A DNA stretch of 23,519 nucleotides from DAIRET01 sp036795455 (lineage in GTDB: Bacteria; Bacteroidota; Ignavibacteria; Ignavibacteriales; Ignavibacteriaceae), in assembly GCA_036795455.1 (NCBI GenBank), contig DAIRET010000024.1, positions 1 to 23,519 of the forward strand, in the 5' to 3' direction. Below, in pieces: positions 1-7,235 of the stretch (the stretch's first letter is position 1; every line of letters starts with the position of its first letter). Both the position numbers and the translations under genes were made by a program. The notes beneath the pieces are model-generated. The model searched no databases. It worked only from the letters and a program-made list of their open reading frames with translations, and was not told the DNA's origin.

Positions 1-175
1 ACCGTTATCGATGTGTGCTATAATGCAAAAATTTCTAATATTATCCATAACTTCCGTAAAATTTGATGCAAAATTACGGAAAGCAGAGGGTATAAACAAT
101 TGAGAAAGGGTTCGCTGTTTGGCTGTAATGGATTAGGTCTAACATTCAACCTTTGTATTAACGATGGTAATATAA
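1..175. other. Intergenic stretch downstream of the kinase gene
   Basis: I see no supportable gene here; all reading frames are short. The only structure is an 8-bp perfect inverted repeat, TTCCGTAA (52-59) and TTACGGAA (74-81), with a 14-nt AT-rich loop. It is not followed by a T-run on either strand, so it is a poor candidate for an intrinsic terminator of the minus-strand toxin operon. It could be a protein-binding site for something outside the window. Confidence 0.4.
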
Positions 176-1105
176 TTACAAATTCAGTATGTTGATTCTG
201 GAGTGCATCAATTCTGAATATCTTTTTTTCATTTCCGGTGAGAGAAAACTTACTCCGATTATTCTATCCATTTCACTAATCGAGTTTTTTATTTGATTCA
301 CTATACCCGAAAGTACACTTTCGTTTAACCCTAAAACCTCGCTACCGAAATAATCAAATAAAATTTTACGATTGAGGTTACTCTTTTTCCCTGCAATTGG
401 TAATGCAATTTCTTCTACCTCAGTACCGATGGCAATTGTAGTGTTTAATAAATCGTATGCCGGAGAAAGTTCAACTTTATTGTTTCTTTTAATCAACGAG
501 AAATTTTTTAAATGCATATCTTCGTTACCGATGATAAAATTAAATAAAGTCAACCGGAACAACTTCAAACCTTCTATTACAGGGAAGGTGCAGAATTCTC
601 TAATTACTTTTACAACTTTTTCCATACTTGATTCATATTTTGTGTCCCGTGATTTGCCCGATAGCTGTGCAAAATCCTCGACGGATATTTTTTTGTTTTT
701 GCCGAAACGATCAAATCTTTTAATAAAGTATAGAAATTTTTCGTCCTTTGTATAAAGTAATCCGTGGAGTGGAATTTCTATTCCGATTAATCCGGCAAGT
801 CTCATTGTCAGGTCTTCATTCTCCGGTAATTCCGGGTAGGCATTGTTTTGAGGTTTAAATATGTAATCACCTCCAATATCAACTATTTCAAAAATAGATT
901 TTGCCGGATTCAGTTTAGCGCTAAGTTTCGGTTGAACCCCTTGAATCGACATTTTTATCCCCCTTCTGGATGCTTCTCTCAGCAGTTCTTCACTTGTATA
1001 AGGAATATCTTTCAAATCTATTAACTTGCCAGAAAGAAGTTTAAGCCCTTCTTTAGAGTATTTTCCATCGCTGCATTCTTTATAAGTAATCGGACAGATA
1101 TTCAT
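176..1105 (-). CDS. hipT: HipA-like Ser/Thr kinase toxin lacking the N-terminal subdomain (HipT-like)
   Basis: This 309-residue protein corresponds to the kinase core of HipA. Full-length HipA is about 430-440 residues, and the missing first ~100 residues are encoded by the upstream gene. Visible kinase features are a Gly-rich-loop motif S53-I-Q-G-V-Q-P-K, an ATP-site lysine in YIFKPQ (K84), the catalytic loop GNEDMHLKNFS (D196, H198, N201) and a metal-binding Asp in SPAYDLLNT (D218). E. coli HipA phosphorylates GltX, and the HipT of E. coli O127:H6 phosphorylates TrpS; the substrate here is unknown. As I recall, the E. coli O127:H6 HipT loop reads S-I-S with two autophosphorylated serines, so the second position being Gln here is a real variation. 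The start ATG overlaps the stop of the preceding gene by 4 bp, which suggests translational coupling. The family call is strong; the activity is inferred. Confidence 0.9.
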   Translation of the reverse strand: MNICPITYKECSDGKYSKEGLKLLSGKLIDLKDIPYTSEELLREASRRGIKMSIQGVQPKLSAKLNPAKSIFEIVDIGGDYIFKPQNNAYPELPENEDLTMRLAGLIGIEIPLHGLLYTKDEKFLYFIKRFDRFGKNKKISVEDFAQLSGKSRDTKYESSMEKVVKVIREFCTFPVIEGLKLFRLTLFNFIIGNEDMHLKNFSLIKRNNKVELSPAYDLLNTTIAIGTEVEEIALPIAGKKSNLNRKILFDYFGSEVLGLNESVLSGIVNQIKNSISEMDRIIGVSFLSPEMKKRYSELMHSRINILNL

Positions 1106-1413
1106 TTAATTTCCTCCAGTGTAACCGAACCAACAAGGTCATTCCCGGTAATAATTAAAATAGAGAAGAAATCGTTCCGATCTGTTTTAGTTTGTCTTAT
1201 TATAGATTCAAGTCTTGCACCTTCTGGCAGCAGACCCTCAAAGAATGGTGGAAATTGATTAAATGAATATTCTTTTTCTAAAAGAGGTATTGTTAATGAG
1301 ATGGGGGAACCGGAATAGTTTTCATCATAAACAAATTTGTAACTTCTTCCTTTTTCTAATTCAATTAACTCCCCGGCATAAATGCCAAAATTGAAAACTT
1401 TAGCCTTTCTCAT
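1102..1413 (-). CDS. hipS: Free HipA N-terminal subdomain protein (HipS-like antitoxin)
   Basis: This 103-residue protein matches the 'couple_hipA' N-terminal subdomain of HipA: an N-terminal beta-rich half (YAGELIELEKG, then SLTIPLLEKEY), the hallmark FPPFFEGLLPEGARLE around residues 54-69, and an LVGSV segment near the end. It sits between an HTH gene (14-bp overlap) and the kinase gene (4-bp overlap), exactly the hipB-hipS-hipT order. In the characterised E. coli O127:H6 system HipS, not HipB, is the antitoxin; it inserts a conserved Trp into the kinase active site. This protein contains no tryptophan at all. The position I expect for the Trp (after 'PEG') is Ala, as in ordinary HipA proteins. 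It could therefore inhibit differently, or act as a structural lobe that completes the kinase. The family assignment is firm; the antitoxin role is inferred from gene order. Confidence 0.87.
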   Translation of the reverse strand: MRKAKVFNFGIYAGELIELEKGRSYKFVYDENYSGSPISLTIPLLEKEYSFNQFPPFFEGLLPEGARLESIIRQTKTDRNDFFSILIITGNDLVGSVTLEEIK

Positions 1414-1630
1414 TCAACTCACTGTTGATTAATGGACTGACAAGCTCTATTTTTATATTTAATACATTAAGTATCTTCAGTAACGAATTTAACTGGACGG
1501 TTTCTTTCCCCTTTTCAATATCAAAAACGACAGTTTTTCCAACACTTGACAAATCGGCAAGCTCTTTTTGAGTTAACCCGCTTTTCTTACGATGTTGATT
1601 AATTATATATCCAATTTCTTTTGAAGTCAT
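1400..1630 (-). CDS. hipB: HTH (Xre/Cro-type) regulator of the toxin operon (HipB-like)
   Basis: This 76-residue protein is almost entirely a helix-turn-helix_3 domain: IGYIINQHRKKSGLTQKELA (residues 6-25) is helix 1 plus the first HTH helix, SSVGKTVVFDIEKGK is the recognition-helix region, and a helical tail follows. HipB proteins are dimeric DNA-binding proteins that repress the hip operon and bind the toxin. Here it is the first gene of a tight three-gene operon, and palindromic sites lie directly upstream, so autorepression is the natural reading. The C-terminal extension is short, so it may not have the C-terminal tail that E. coli HipB uses. No Shine-Dalgarno sequence precedes the ATG (CAT at 1628-1630). 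The family is certain; the operator pairing is inferred. Confidence 0.88.
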   Translation of the reverse strand: MTSKEIGYIINQHRKKSGLTQKELADLSSVGKTVVFDIEKGKETVQLNSLLKILNVLNIKIELVSPLINSELNEKG

Positions 1631-1634
1631 AAAT

Positions 1635-1652
1635 TTACTGCTATAGCGGTAT
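1635..1652 (-). promoter_or_regulatory. Operator O1 (probable HipB site, in the hipB leader)
   Basis: An 18-bp imperfect palindrome, TTACTGCTATAGCGGTAT, with 2 of 9 base pairs non-complementary. It lies between the predicted transcription start and the hipB ATG. It shares the consensus TTACYGTTATAACRGTAA with two further sites upstream. Binding here would block transcription elongation or initiation from the promoter at 1672-1700. Confidence 0.65.
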
Positions 1653-1671
1653 AAATTTTAATTTTGACATC

Positions 1672-1700
1672 AATATAAGATTAATTATAAAAAGACGCAA
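1672..1700 (-). promoter_or_regulatory. Probable sigma70-like promoter of the hipBST operon
   Basis: On the minus strand there is TTGCGT (1695-1700), a 17-bp spacer, then TATATT (1672-1677), giving a start near 1665 and a leader of about 35 nt before hipB. It lies between palindromes O1 and O2, as expected for a repressed promoter. The match is to the general -35/-10 consensus. The housekeeping consensus of this lineage may differ, so confidence is moderate. Confidence 0.5.
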
Positions 1701-1705
1701 ACAAT

Positions 1706-1723
1706 TTGCCGTTATAACGGTAA
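1706..1723 (-). promoter_or_regulatory. Operator O2 (probable HipB site, next to the -35 box)
   Basis: An 18-bp near-perfect palindrome, TTGCCGTTATAACGGTAA (8 of 9 pairs complementary). It sits five bases upstream of the predicted -35 hexamer. Its centre is exactly 71 bp from the centre of O1 and 71 bp from that of O3. Confidence 0.68.
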
Positions 1724-1776
1724 TAATTCCTTTTCTTTGGTGTGAGAAGGCATATTCCTATCAAAAATTGGGAAAA

Positions 1777-1794
1777 TTACTGTCATAACAGTAA
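1777..1794 (-). promoter_or_regulatory. Operator O3 (probable HipB site, distal)
   Basis: An 18-bp near-perfect palindrome, TTACTGTCATAACAGTAA (8 of 9 pairs complementary), about 80 bp upstream of the predicted -35 box. Its matching sequence and exact 71-bp spacing to O2 suggest that HipB dimers bridge or loop the DNA. The same region is the 3' flank of the subtilase gene. Confidence 0.62.
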
Positions 1795-1861
1795 AAAAAC
1801 AAATTCTAATCTATCCTAAATCATTCGGGACAATCAAGTGTAGTTTTTTCTTAATATAGAA

Positions 1862-4717
1862 TTACCTTAGTAAAATCATCTTTCTTGTTTCGAAAAAGCT
1901 TCCGGCTTGTAACCGGTAGAAATATATTCCTGATGATAATCCGGAAGCATCAAAACTAACTTCATACTCACCAGGGATTTTCATTTCATTTACAAGTGTT
2001 GCAACTTTTCTACCGAGCATATCAAAAACGATAAGTTTCACACTCCCTTTTTCTCCTATTGCGGTTTGTGATACTTTGTATTTAATTGAAGTAACCGGGT
2101 TGAACGGATTCGGATAGTTCTGGTGAAGTTCGAAATCTCCCGCTATAAAATCAATTTCATTTTCAATAGATGTCGGAATGGAAGGATAAATAGCACGTGC
2201 ATTTTGGATAGCCGAACGAAGGCTGTCAAGATTTTCTGCGGCTGCAACAACGAAACCGATATCAATAAATTCACCGGGATTAATTGAAAATGGACCACCG
2301 GATACAACATGAGAAATATCGCCCGCTCCAGCCTGCAGTTTTCCTAATCCGCTTGAAATAGCCTGCCACTTCTCTGCTTTGGAGAAGCCGTCATAAATTG
2401 AGAATCCGCCGTCTCCTCCGCTATTATTGATAGCCCAAAAACCATGATAGTTATGCGAAATTAATGCTGTCCCTGTGTATGTATCGGGATTTCCGCCGAA
2501 ATGATAAGCGTATCCGAAATTATTTTCCTGATCATAATTTGTAATATCATCGATACCGCTGCCGTCAACTATATCCCAGTCAAAAAACAGCCCGGCGTAA
2601 AGATTGGAAATAAGTCCCGCTGTCGTATTCGTTAACCGGTACCGGAGTATAATTGATTTTTCAATTTCCAATGAAGAAAATGAATAGGCGTTGAGTTTTA
2701 TTTTTAAACCGATACTGTTGGCTGATGCGTTATCGTTAAAGACCGTAGTTCCTTCAACGTCTGCAAATGTACCCGGCACTTTAACAGTAAAAGGAATTTC
2801 AGTAACAAAATCCTGGTCTTGATAATTGGAACTTAAACCCCTTGCACTGTTGACAATTTTATCTGCAGCGGTTCCTACAATTAAGGCTCCCTCAAATAAT
2901 AGATTGCTTCCTTCTGAAAACTTGAATCCATCTCCCTGAAAATTATTCGGATAATCGTTAAACCCAAAACTTCCTTTACTTGTTATCGTCATCGCAATTT
3001 CGTTGCCCGCAACAGTTGCGTATGTCGGGTTTGCAATAATATTTACCCATTGAATATCGTTGTAAGAACCGTCAATAAAAATGAGATTAAATTCAAGTTT
3101 TGTGTTTTGCGGAGTATTAGCTGCAACTGTAAAAGAAAATTTGTTCGAAGAGTTGTCAAATTCGGTTAATGATGGAACTGCCCCTGCATTGAAAACAGAG
3201 TAATTAACAGTTGCATAACTTGTTTTACTTTCAAAGTATACATTAAGATTTGAAGTAGGATTAAGATAATTGAAAAACTTAAGGTATACATTTATTATTT
3301 CTCCCGGTTCAATAATACCATCTGCATCACCGCCGGTAGAATCGGAAAACACTGCACTAATTGACCTAACTGAAATAGAATTCGTTTCTTCCAAAGCTCG
3401 TTTTGCGTTTATTCTTCCTTTACCAAGTAGATTAGTAAACGAAGGATTTATCGAATTTATATTATCCGCTGTTGAACGTATTTGTTCTGCAACCTGCAGA
3501 GGATTATAGCCGGGGAATTTGGATTTAACCAATCCGGCTAAACCCGCAGTTAATGGGGACGCCATTGATGTACCGCTTGCATATAGGTAAGTATCATTTT
3601 GCCATGTACTGTAGATACTGTTTCCTGGAGCCGACACATCTATCGAATATCCGTAATTGGAATAACTTGATTTCATATCGCCCTCATCTGTTGCAGCTAC
3701 CGAAAGAACATTTTTATAACCTGAAGGAAAATGTTCATTTATTGTATTACTGTTACCTGCGGCGGCAACAACAAGAGCGCCAAGCGAGGTTGCGTAATCT
3801 ATTGTTTCCTGCCCGAAGATTGAGTAACCTGTTCCCCCCCAGCTGCAATTAATTATTTTTGCACCATTATTTGCTGCATAAACGATTCCCTCGTAGCCGT
3901 AAATAATATAAGCTGTATTTGTAGGGCTTCTATAATCATCCCTGCACGCTTTAATAGCCATCACTTTGCAATTATAACCTATTGAGGCTACACCAATCCC
4001 GTTATCCGAAACTGCCGAGGCAATTCCCGCAACATGAGTCCCATGTTCCGGGCGGTCTTCTATCGGGTTATTATCAGGGGTACCGTCAAGTCCGCCGAAG
4101 TCCCAACCGAGGAAGTCATCAACAAAACCGTTCCCGTCATCATCAATTCCATTGTCAGGAATTTCATTCCAGTTAACCCACAAATTTGCTGCAATATCGG
4201 GATGGTCCCAATCTACACCTGTGTCAACAATTCCTATTATTACCGAAGTATCTCCTTTTGAAATTTCCCACGCATCGGCAGCTTTTATTTTAACAAGCGA
4301 CCATTGGTTTGTGTAGTAGGGGTCATCAGGGATGTGTGTTGTTTGATATACGAAACGGGGTTCAATCCATTCGACAAACGGATTGTTTTTTAATTTAGCC
4401 GCAGCAAGCATCGGGTCAATTGGAGATTTATACTTTAAACTTACAATCCTATTCAGACCATTAATATCTTCGCCGGTATTCATAGAAAATATTCTTTTTG
4501 AGTTATCCGGTTGTAGAAATTCAATAGCTTTCTGAAACTCATGAGGAAGAAGTGCTTCCCCGGATGAAGCCTGTACCGGTTCCGTTTTCAACTTTATTAT
4601 CAACTCATTTGATAAATACAGAATTTCATCTTGCTCAAGAATGTGTTGTTTATAACTTTGTCCATTGAGCAAATTGATGCAGAAGATTACTATGCTAAAG
4701 GCTATTATTTTTTTCAT
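1862..4717 (-). CDS. Secreted S8 subtilisin-like serine peptidase with T9SS C-terminal sorting domain
   Basis: A 951-residue protein with a Sec signal peptide (residues 1-19, ending NLLNG). A fervidolysin-like propeptide region follows (about 35-125, with ELIIKLK near its start), then the S8 catalytic domain with Asp165 in IGIVDTG, His225 in HGTHVAG, oxyanion Asn322 in AAAGNS and Ser384 in GTSMASP. An acidic loop at 184-206 (NEIPDNGIDDDGNG) resembles the calcium-binding insert of thermitase-like subtilases. Residues ~450-860 are beta-rich with no recognisable catalytic motif. The last ~85 residues are a T9SS type A sorting domain (NYPNPFNP, then DMLGRKVATLV, GIYFYRLQAG, RKMILLR). It is therefore expected to cross the outer membrane through T9SS and be anchored or released after cleavage of the tail. 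It lies 25 bp downstream of the Nudix gene on the same strand, so co-transcription is possible. Confidence 0.93.
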   Translation of the reverse strand: MKKIIAFSIVIFCINLLNGQSYKQHILEQDEILYLSNELIIKLKTEPVQASSGEALLPHEFQKAIEFLQPDNSKRIFSMNTGEDINGLNRIVSLKYKSPIDPMLAAAKLKNNPFVEWIEPRFVYQTTHIPDDPYYTNQWSLVKIKAADAWEISKGDTSVIIGIVDTGVDWDHPDIAANLWVNWNEIPDNGIDDDGNGFVDDFLGWDFGGLDGTPDNNPIEDRPEHGTHVAGIASAVSDNGIGVASIGYNCKVMAIKACRDDYRSPTNTAYIIYGYEGIVYAANNGAKIINCSWGGTGYSIFGQETIDYATSLGALVVAAAGNSNTINEHFPSGYKNVLSVAATDEGDMKSSYSNYGYSIDVSAPGNSIYSTWQNDTYLYASGTSMASPLTAGLAGLVKSKFPGYNPLQVAEQIRSTADNINSINPSFTNLLGKGRINAKRALEETNSISVRSISAVFSDSTGGDADGIIEPGEIINVYLKFFNYLNPTSNLNVYFESKTSYATVNYSVFNAGAVPSLTEFDNSSNKFSFTVAANTPQNTKLEFNLIFIDGSYNDIQWVNIIANPTYATVAGNEIAMTITSKGSFGFNDYPNNFQGDGFKFSEGSNLLFEGALIVGTAADKIVNSARGLSSNYQDQDFVTEIPFTVKVPGTFADVEGTTVFNDNASANSIGLKIKLNAYSFSSLEIEKSIILRYRLTNTTAGLISNLYAGLFFDWDIVDGSGIDDITNYDQENNFGYAYHFGGNPDTYTGTALISHNYHGFWAINNSGGDGGFSIYDGFSKAEKWQAISSGLGKLQAGAGDISHVVSGGPFSINPGEFIDIGFVVAAAENLDSLRSAIQNARAIYPSIPTSIENEIDFIAGDFELHQNYPNPFNPVTSIKYKVSQTAIGEKGSVKLIVFDMLGRKVATLVNEMKIPGEYEVSFDASGLSSGIYFYRLQAGSFFETRKMILLR

Positions 4718-4742
4718 AAATATCCGGGGTTATTACATTAGA

Positions 4743-5207
4743 TTAATAAAAAATTACACTGTGTTCTTTGTAGCTGCTGTTTTCATAATAAAACTTTGCG
4801 CTAAAAAACTTTTCTTGGTCAAGCCATTCCATAAAAATTTTATCACCCTCCCACAAAGGTAAATCAAATAGCTGGTTGTCCGGTATCCATTTTAAATCCC
4901 CTTCGGGTGAATCGATTAACTCTCCGCTGAAATTATCGGCAGTAAAAACGAAAACATACCAATCTTCAAATTCGTCAAAAGCGGGGAAGGTTATAAAACC
5001 TTTCAGTAATGGGTTAAGAATATCAAGCCCGGATTCTTCCTTCACTTCTCTAATTACGCATTCTTCCGGGGATTCGCTTTCTTCAAATTTTCCACCGAGA
5101 CCGTTCCATTTTCCTTCGTGCATGTCGTTTTCCTTTTTTACCCGGTGAACCATCAAAGTTGTTCCGTTTTTTTTATCTTTAATATAGCAAAGAGTTGCAA
5201 GTTTCAT
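4743..5207 (-). CDS. Nudix hydrolase, MutT/MTH1-like
   Basis: A 154-residue cytoplasmic protein. It carries a complete Nudix box with the G-x5-E-x7-REVKEESGL pattern starting at GGKFEES (about residues 37-60), preceded by KWNGLGG as in 8-oxo-dGTP diphosphatases. The box supplies the glutamates that hold Mg2+ for hydrolysis of nucleoside diphosphate-linked substrates. The sequence after the box (GFITFPAFDEFEDWYVFVF) also fits the MTH1/MutT-like group. The natural substrate cannot be read from the sequence; oxidised purine nucleotides are the best guess. The start is supported by an AGGAAAA ribosome-binding site (minus strand, 5216-5222) nine bases upstream of the ATG. The gene is divergent from the GH13 gene across a 141-bp spacer. 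Confidence 0.88.
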   Translation of the reverse strand: MKLATLCYIKDKKNGTTLMVHRVKKENDMHEGKWNGLGGKFEESESPEECVIREVKEESGLDILNPLLKGFITFPAFDEFEDWYVFVFTADNFSGELIDSPEGDLKWIPDNQLFDLPLWEGDKIFMEWLDQEKFFSAKFYYENSSYKEHSVIFY

Positions 5208-5348
5208 AAGTTAAGTTTTCCTGATTTTAATCACATTTAATTCCTCTGTAAATATAAATGAATAAAACATTAGGATAAAAAAGTTTTTTTTTGCTATGTT
5301 AGGCTTAACAAAAATAACATTTTAGAACCTATAGAAGGGAGTCGTTGT

Positions 5349-6827
5349 GTGATGGAAAATAACAAACTGTTTGAGATCAATACCCGGGTTTGGCTTAAAA
5401 GGTTCAATACGGGTGAAAAAACAGCGAAATTGCCGGATGTACCTGAATCATACTGGCAAAAGCTTTCTGAAAAAGGGATAAACGCAGTCTGGTTGATGGG
5501 GATATGGAAAACATGCAACTCTTTAGTTGAAAGATGCTGCTTTGAAGAAGGACTGATACAATCATACGACAGGGCATTAAAAACATGGCGGAAGGAAGAT
5601 GTAATCGGTTCTCCTTATGCAATTGATAAATATGAAATCAATCCTGCACTTGGTACAAAAAAAGATCTTGAGAACCTAAGAAAAACCCTTAACAAATTGG
5701 GAATGAAATTGATTCTCGATTTTATTCCGAATCATTTCAGTGCAGAATCGGAAGTAATTAAAACAAACCCGGAAATATTTCTCAACTGCAAACCTGAACA
5801 CCTGGAACAGGATTCACTTACTTTTTTTAAGTCGGACTATCATTCCGACAGAGTTTTTGCCCACGGTAGAGACCCGTTTTTCCCGGCGTGGACGGATACT
5901 ATCCAGATAAATTATTTTAATCCCCAGACAAGAGAATTTTTAACATCATGCCTGAAGAAAATTGCGAAGATGTGCGACGGCGTTAGATGCGATATGGCTA
6001 TGCTCGTTTTAAATAACGTTTTCAATAATACATGGCGAGGTGTAATTGATAAGGAGAAATACCCACGACCAGTTGATGAATTCTGGAAAGAGGCAATCGA
6101 TAAGGTTAAAGAAGAGTACAAAGATTTTATTTTTATTGCAGAAGCATACTGGAATCTTGAGTGGGATTTACAACAGTTGGGTTTTGACTATACGTACGAT
6201 AAAAAACTGCTTGACAGGTTGACAGACGGAACGCCGGTAAGCATTCGAGACCACTTACGTGCCGAACAGGATTACCAGGTTAAATCGGTCAGATTCATTG
6301 AAAACCATGATGAAGATAGAGCGACTGCTAAACTCGGCGTTGAAAAGTCATTTGCGGCAGCTATTATAATTTCCACAGTTCAGGGATTAAAACTCTATTT
6401 TGACGGGCAGTTTGTAGGAAAGCGCATCAAATTACCGGTACAGCTTGGAGTTGAACCGGAAGAGAAAGAAATTAAAGTAATCAGTAATTTTTATAATAAA
6501 CTCTTTTCGATTACAAACAACGAAATCTTCAAATTCGGCTCGTGGAGGTTGATAGAAACATTATCGGCAGGTGAAGGGAATAATTCCTATGAAAATATTC
6601 TTGCATGGCATTGGAATTATAACAGCGAGAATAGACTTGTGGTTATTAATTATTCGCCTCAGACTTCACAATGCCGGTTAAAACTTGATCTAAACGGGTA
6701 TGACGATGCTCTGGAGATTTTCGACGTGCTTCATGATAAAGGCTACATTAGGTCGTTGGAAGAAGTGCGTAATCCAGGTTTATTTGTAGAGCTGGCGGCC
6801 TATCAAAGCCACATTTTTGCGTATTAA
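5349..6827 (+). CDS. Cytoplasmic GH13 alpha-amylase-family glycosidase or transglycosidase
   Basis: A 492-residue protein without a signal peptide, so it probably acts on intracellular alpha-glucans or oligosaccharides. The four conserved GH13 regions are present: region I LILDFIPNH (D124-H129), region II GVRCDMAM with nucleophile D215, region III FIAEAYW with acid/base E265, and region IV FIENHDED with H320/D321. The C-terminal ~90 residues (NRLVVINYSPQTSQ...) fit the GH13 beta-sandwich domain C. The substrate and the choice between hydrolase and transferase cannot be decided. The start may be the GTG at 5349 or the adjoining ATG at 5352; a GAAGGGA ribosome-binding site lies at 5334-5340. 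A small membrane-protein gene follows 42 bp later. There is no adjacent glycogen gene set. Confidence 0.9.
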   Translation: MMENNKLFEINTRVWLKRFNTGEKTAKLPDVPESYWQKLSEKGINAVWLMGIWKTCNSLVERCCFEEGLIQSYDRALKTWRKEDVIGSPYAIDKYEINPALGTKKDLENLRKTLNKLGMKLILDFIPNHFSAESEVIKTNPEIFLNCKPEHLEQDSLTFFKSDYHSDRVFAHGRDPFFPAWTDTIQINYFNPQTREFLTSCLKKIAKMCDGVRCDMAMLVLNNVFNNTWRGVIDKEKYPRPVDEFWKEAIDKVKEEYKDFIFIAEAYWNLEWDLQQLGFDYTYDKKLLDRLTDGTPVSIRDHLRAEQDYQVKSVRFIENHDEDRATAKLGVEKSFAAAIIISTVQGLKLYFDGQFVGKRIKLPVQLGVEPEEKEIKVISNFYNKLFSITNNEIFKFGSWRLIETLSAGEGNNSYENILAWHWNYNSENRLVVINYSPQTSQCRLKLDLNGYDDALEIFDVLHDKGYIRSLEEVRNPGLFVELAAYQSHIFAY

Positions 6828-6869
6828 TTATACTATGTATTGTAGTCTGTAACGGAATCTTATTCAAAA

Positions 6870-7232
6870 ATGAGTGAACGTAGAGGTGAAAAATTAGGCT
6901 GGGTATGCGGATGGATTGGTGGTTTCATCTGGCTTCTGCCTGTTAGCATTCTTTGGTTTTTTTACGATAAGGTTGCTGCTGGAATTATTTTGTTATTAAT
7001 TTTTATTTTAGCGGTAACCTTAATATTTCAACTGACACCCTGGCGGTATCCAAAAACATATTATTATAAGTTAATGCTTCCGAATCTCTTTCTTTTCTAC
7101 TTATCTGCTGCAGTTTGTATTTACTTCTTTTATCAGTTTGAGAATGAAAAAACCGATTGGTACCTTTTCGCTTGGCTGATAGTGTGTTTGACCCCCATAC
7201 TTACAGTAGGTAAAAGGAAATGGGATATGTAA
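6870..7232 (+). CDS. Small four-helix membrane protein of unknown function
   Basis: A 120-residue protein with four predicted transmembrane helices (roughly residues 11-33, 38-60, 67-90 and 94-112) and short charged loops. The N-terminus (MSERRGEKLG) is polar. I recognise no family or catalytic motif. It follows the GH13 gene by 42 bp on the same strand and converges with the AI-2E-family gene, whose stop is only 3 bp away, so the two mRNAs may overlap at their 3' ends. It reads as a genuine gene because hydrophobic periodicity is continuous over the whole frame. Confidence 0.65.
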   Translation: MSERRGEKLGWVCGWIGGFIWLLPVSILWFFYDKVAAGIILLLIFILAVTLIFQLTPWRYPKTYYYKLMLPNLFLFYLSAAVCIYFFYQFENEKTDWYLFAWLIVCLTPILTVGKRKWDM

Positions 7233-7235
7233 ATA

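Noticed and set aside
1..8. ACCGTTAT at the window start resembles half of the HipB-type operator
   Set aside because: Only a half-site is visible, and the sequence to its right (CGATGTGTG) does not complete the palindrome.
3270..4261. Several plus-strand open frames within the subtilase gene
   Set aside because: They lie antisense to an intact, motif-complete S8 peptidase and show no domain features; shadow frames.
5281..5320. GTTAGGCTTAAC palindrome-like sequence before the GH13 gene
   Set aside because: The arms are only 4 bp in AT-rich DNA, with no second copy; not distinguishable from chance.
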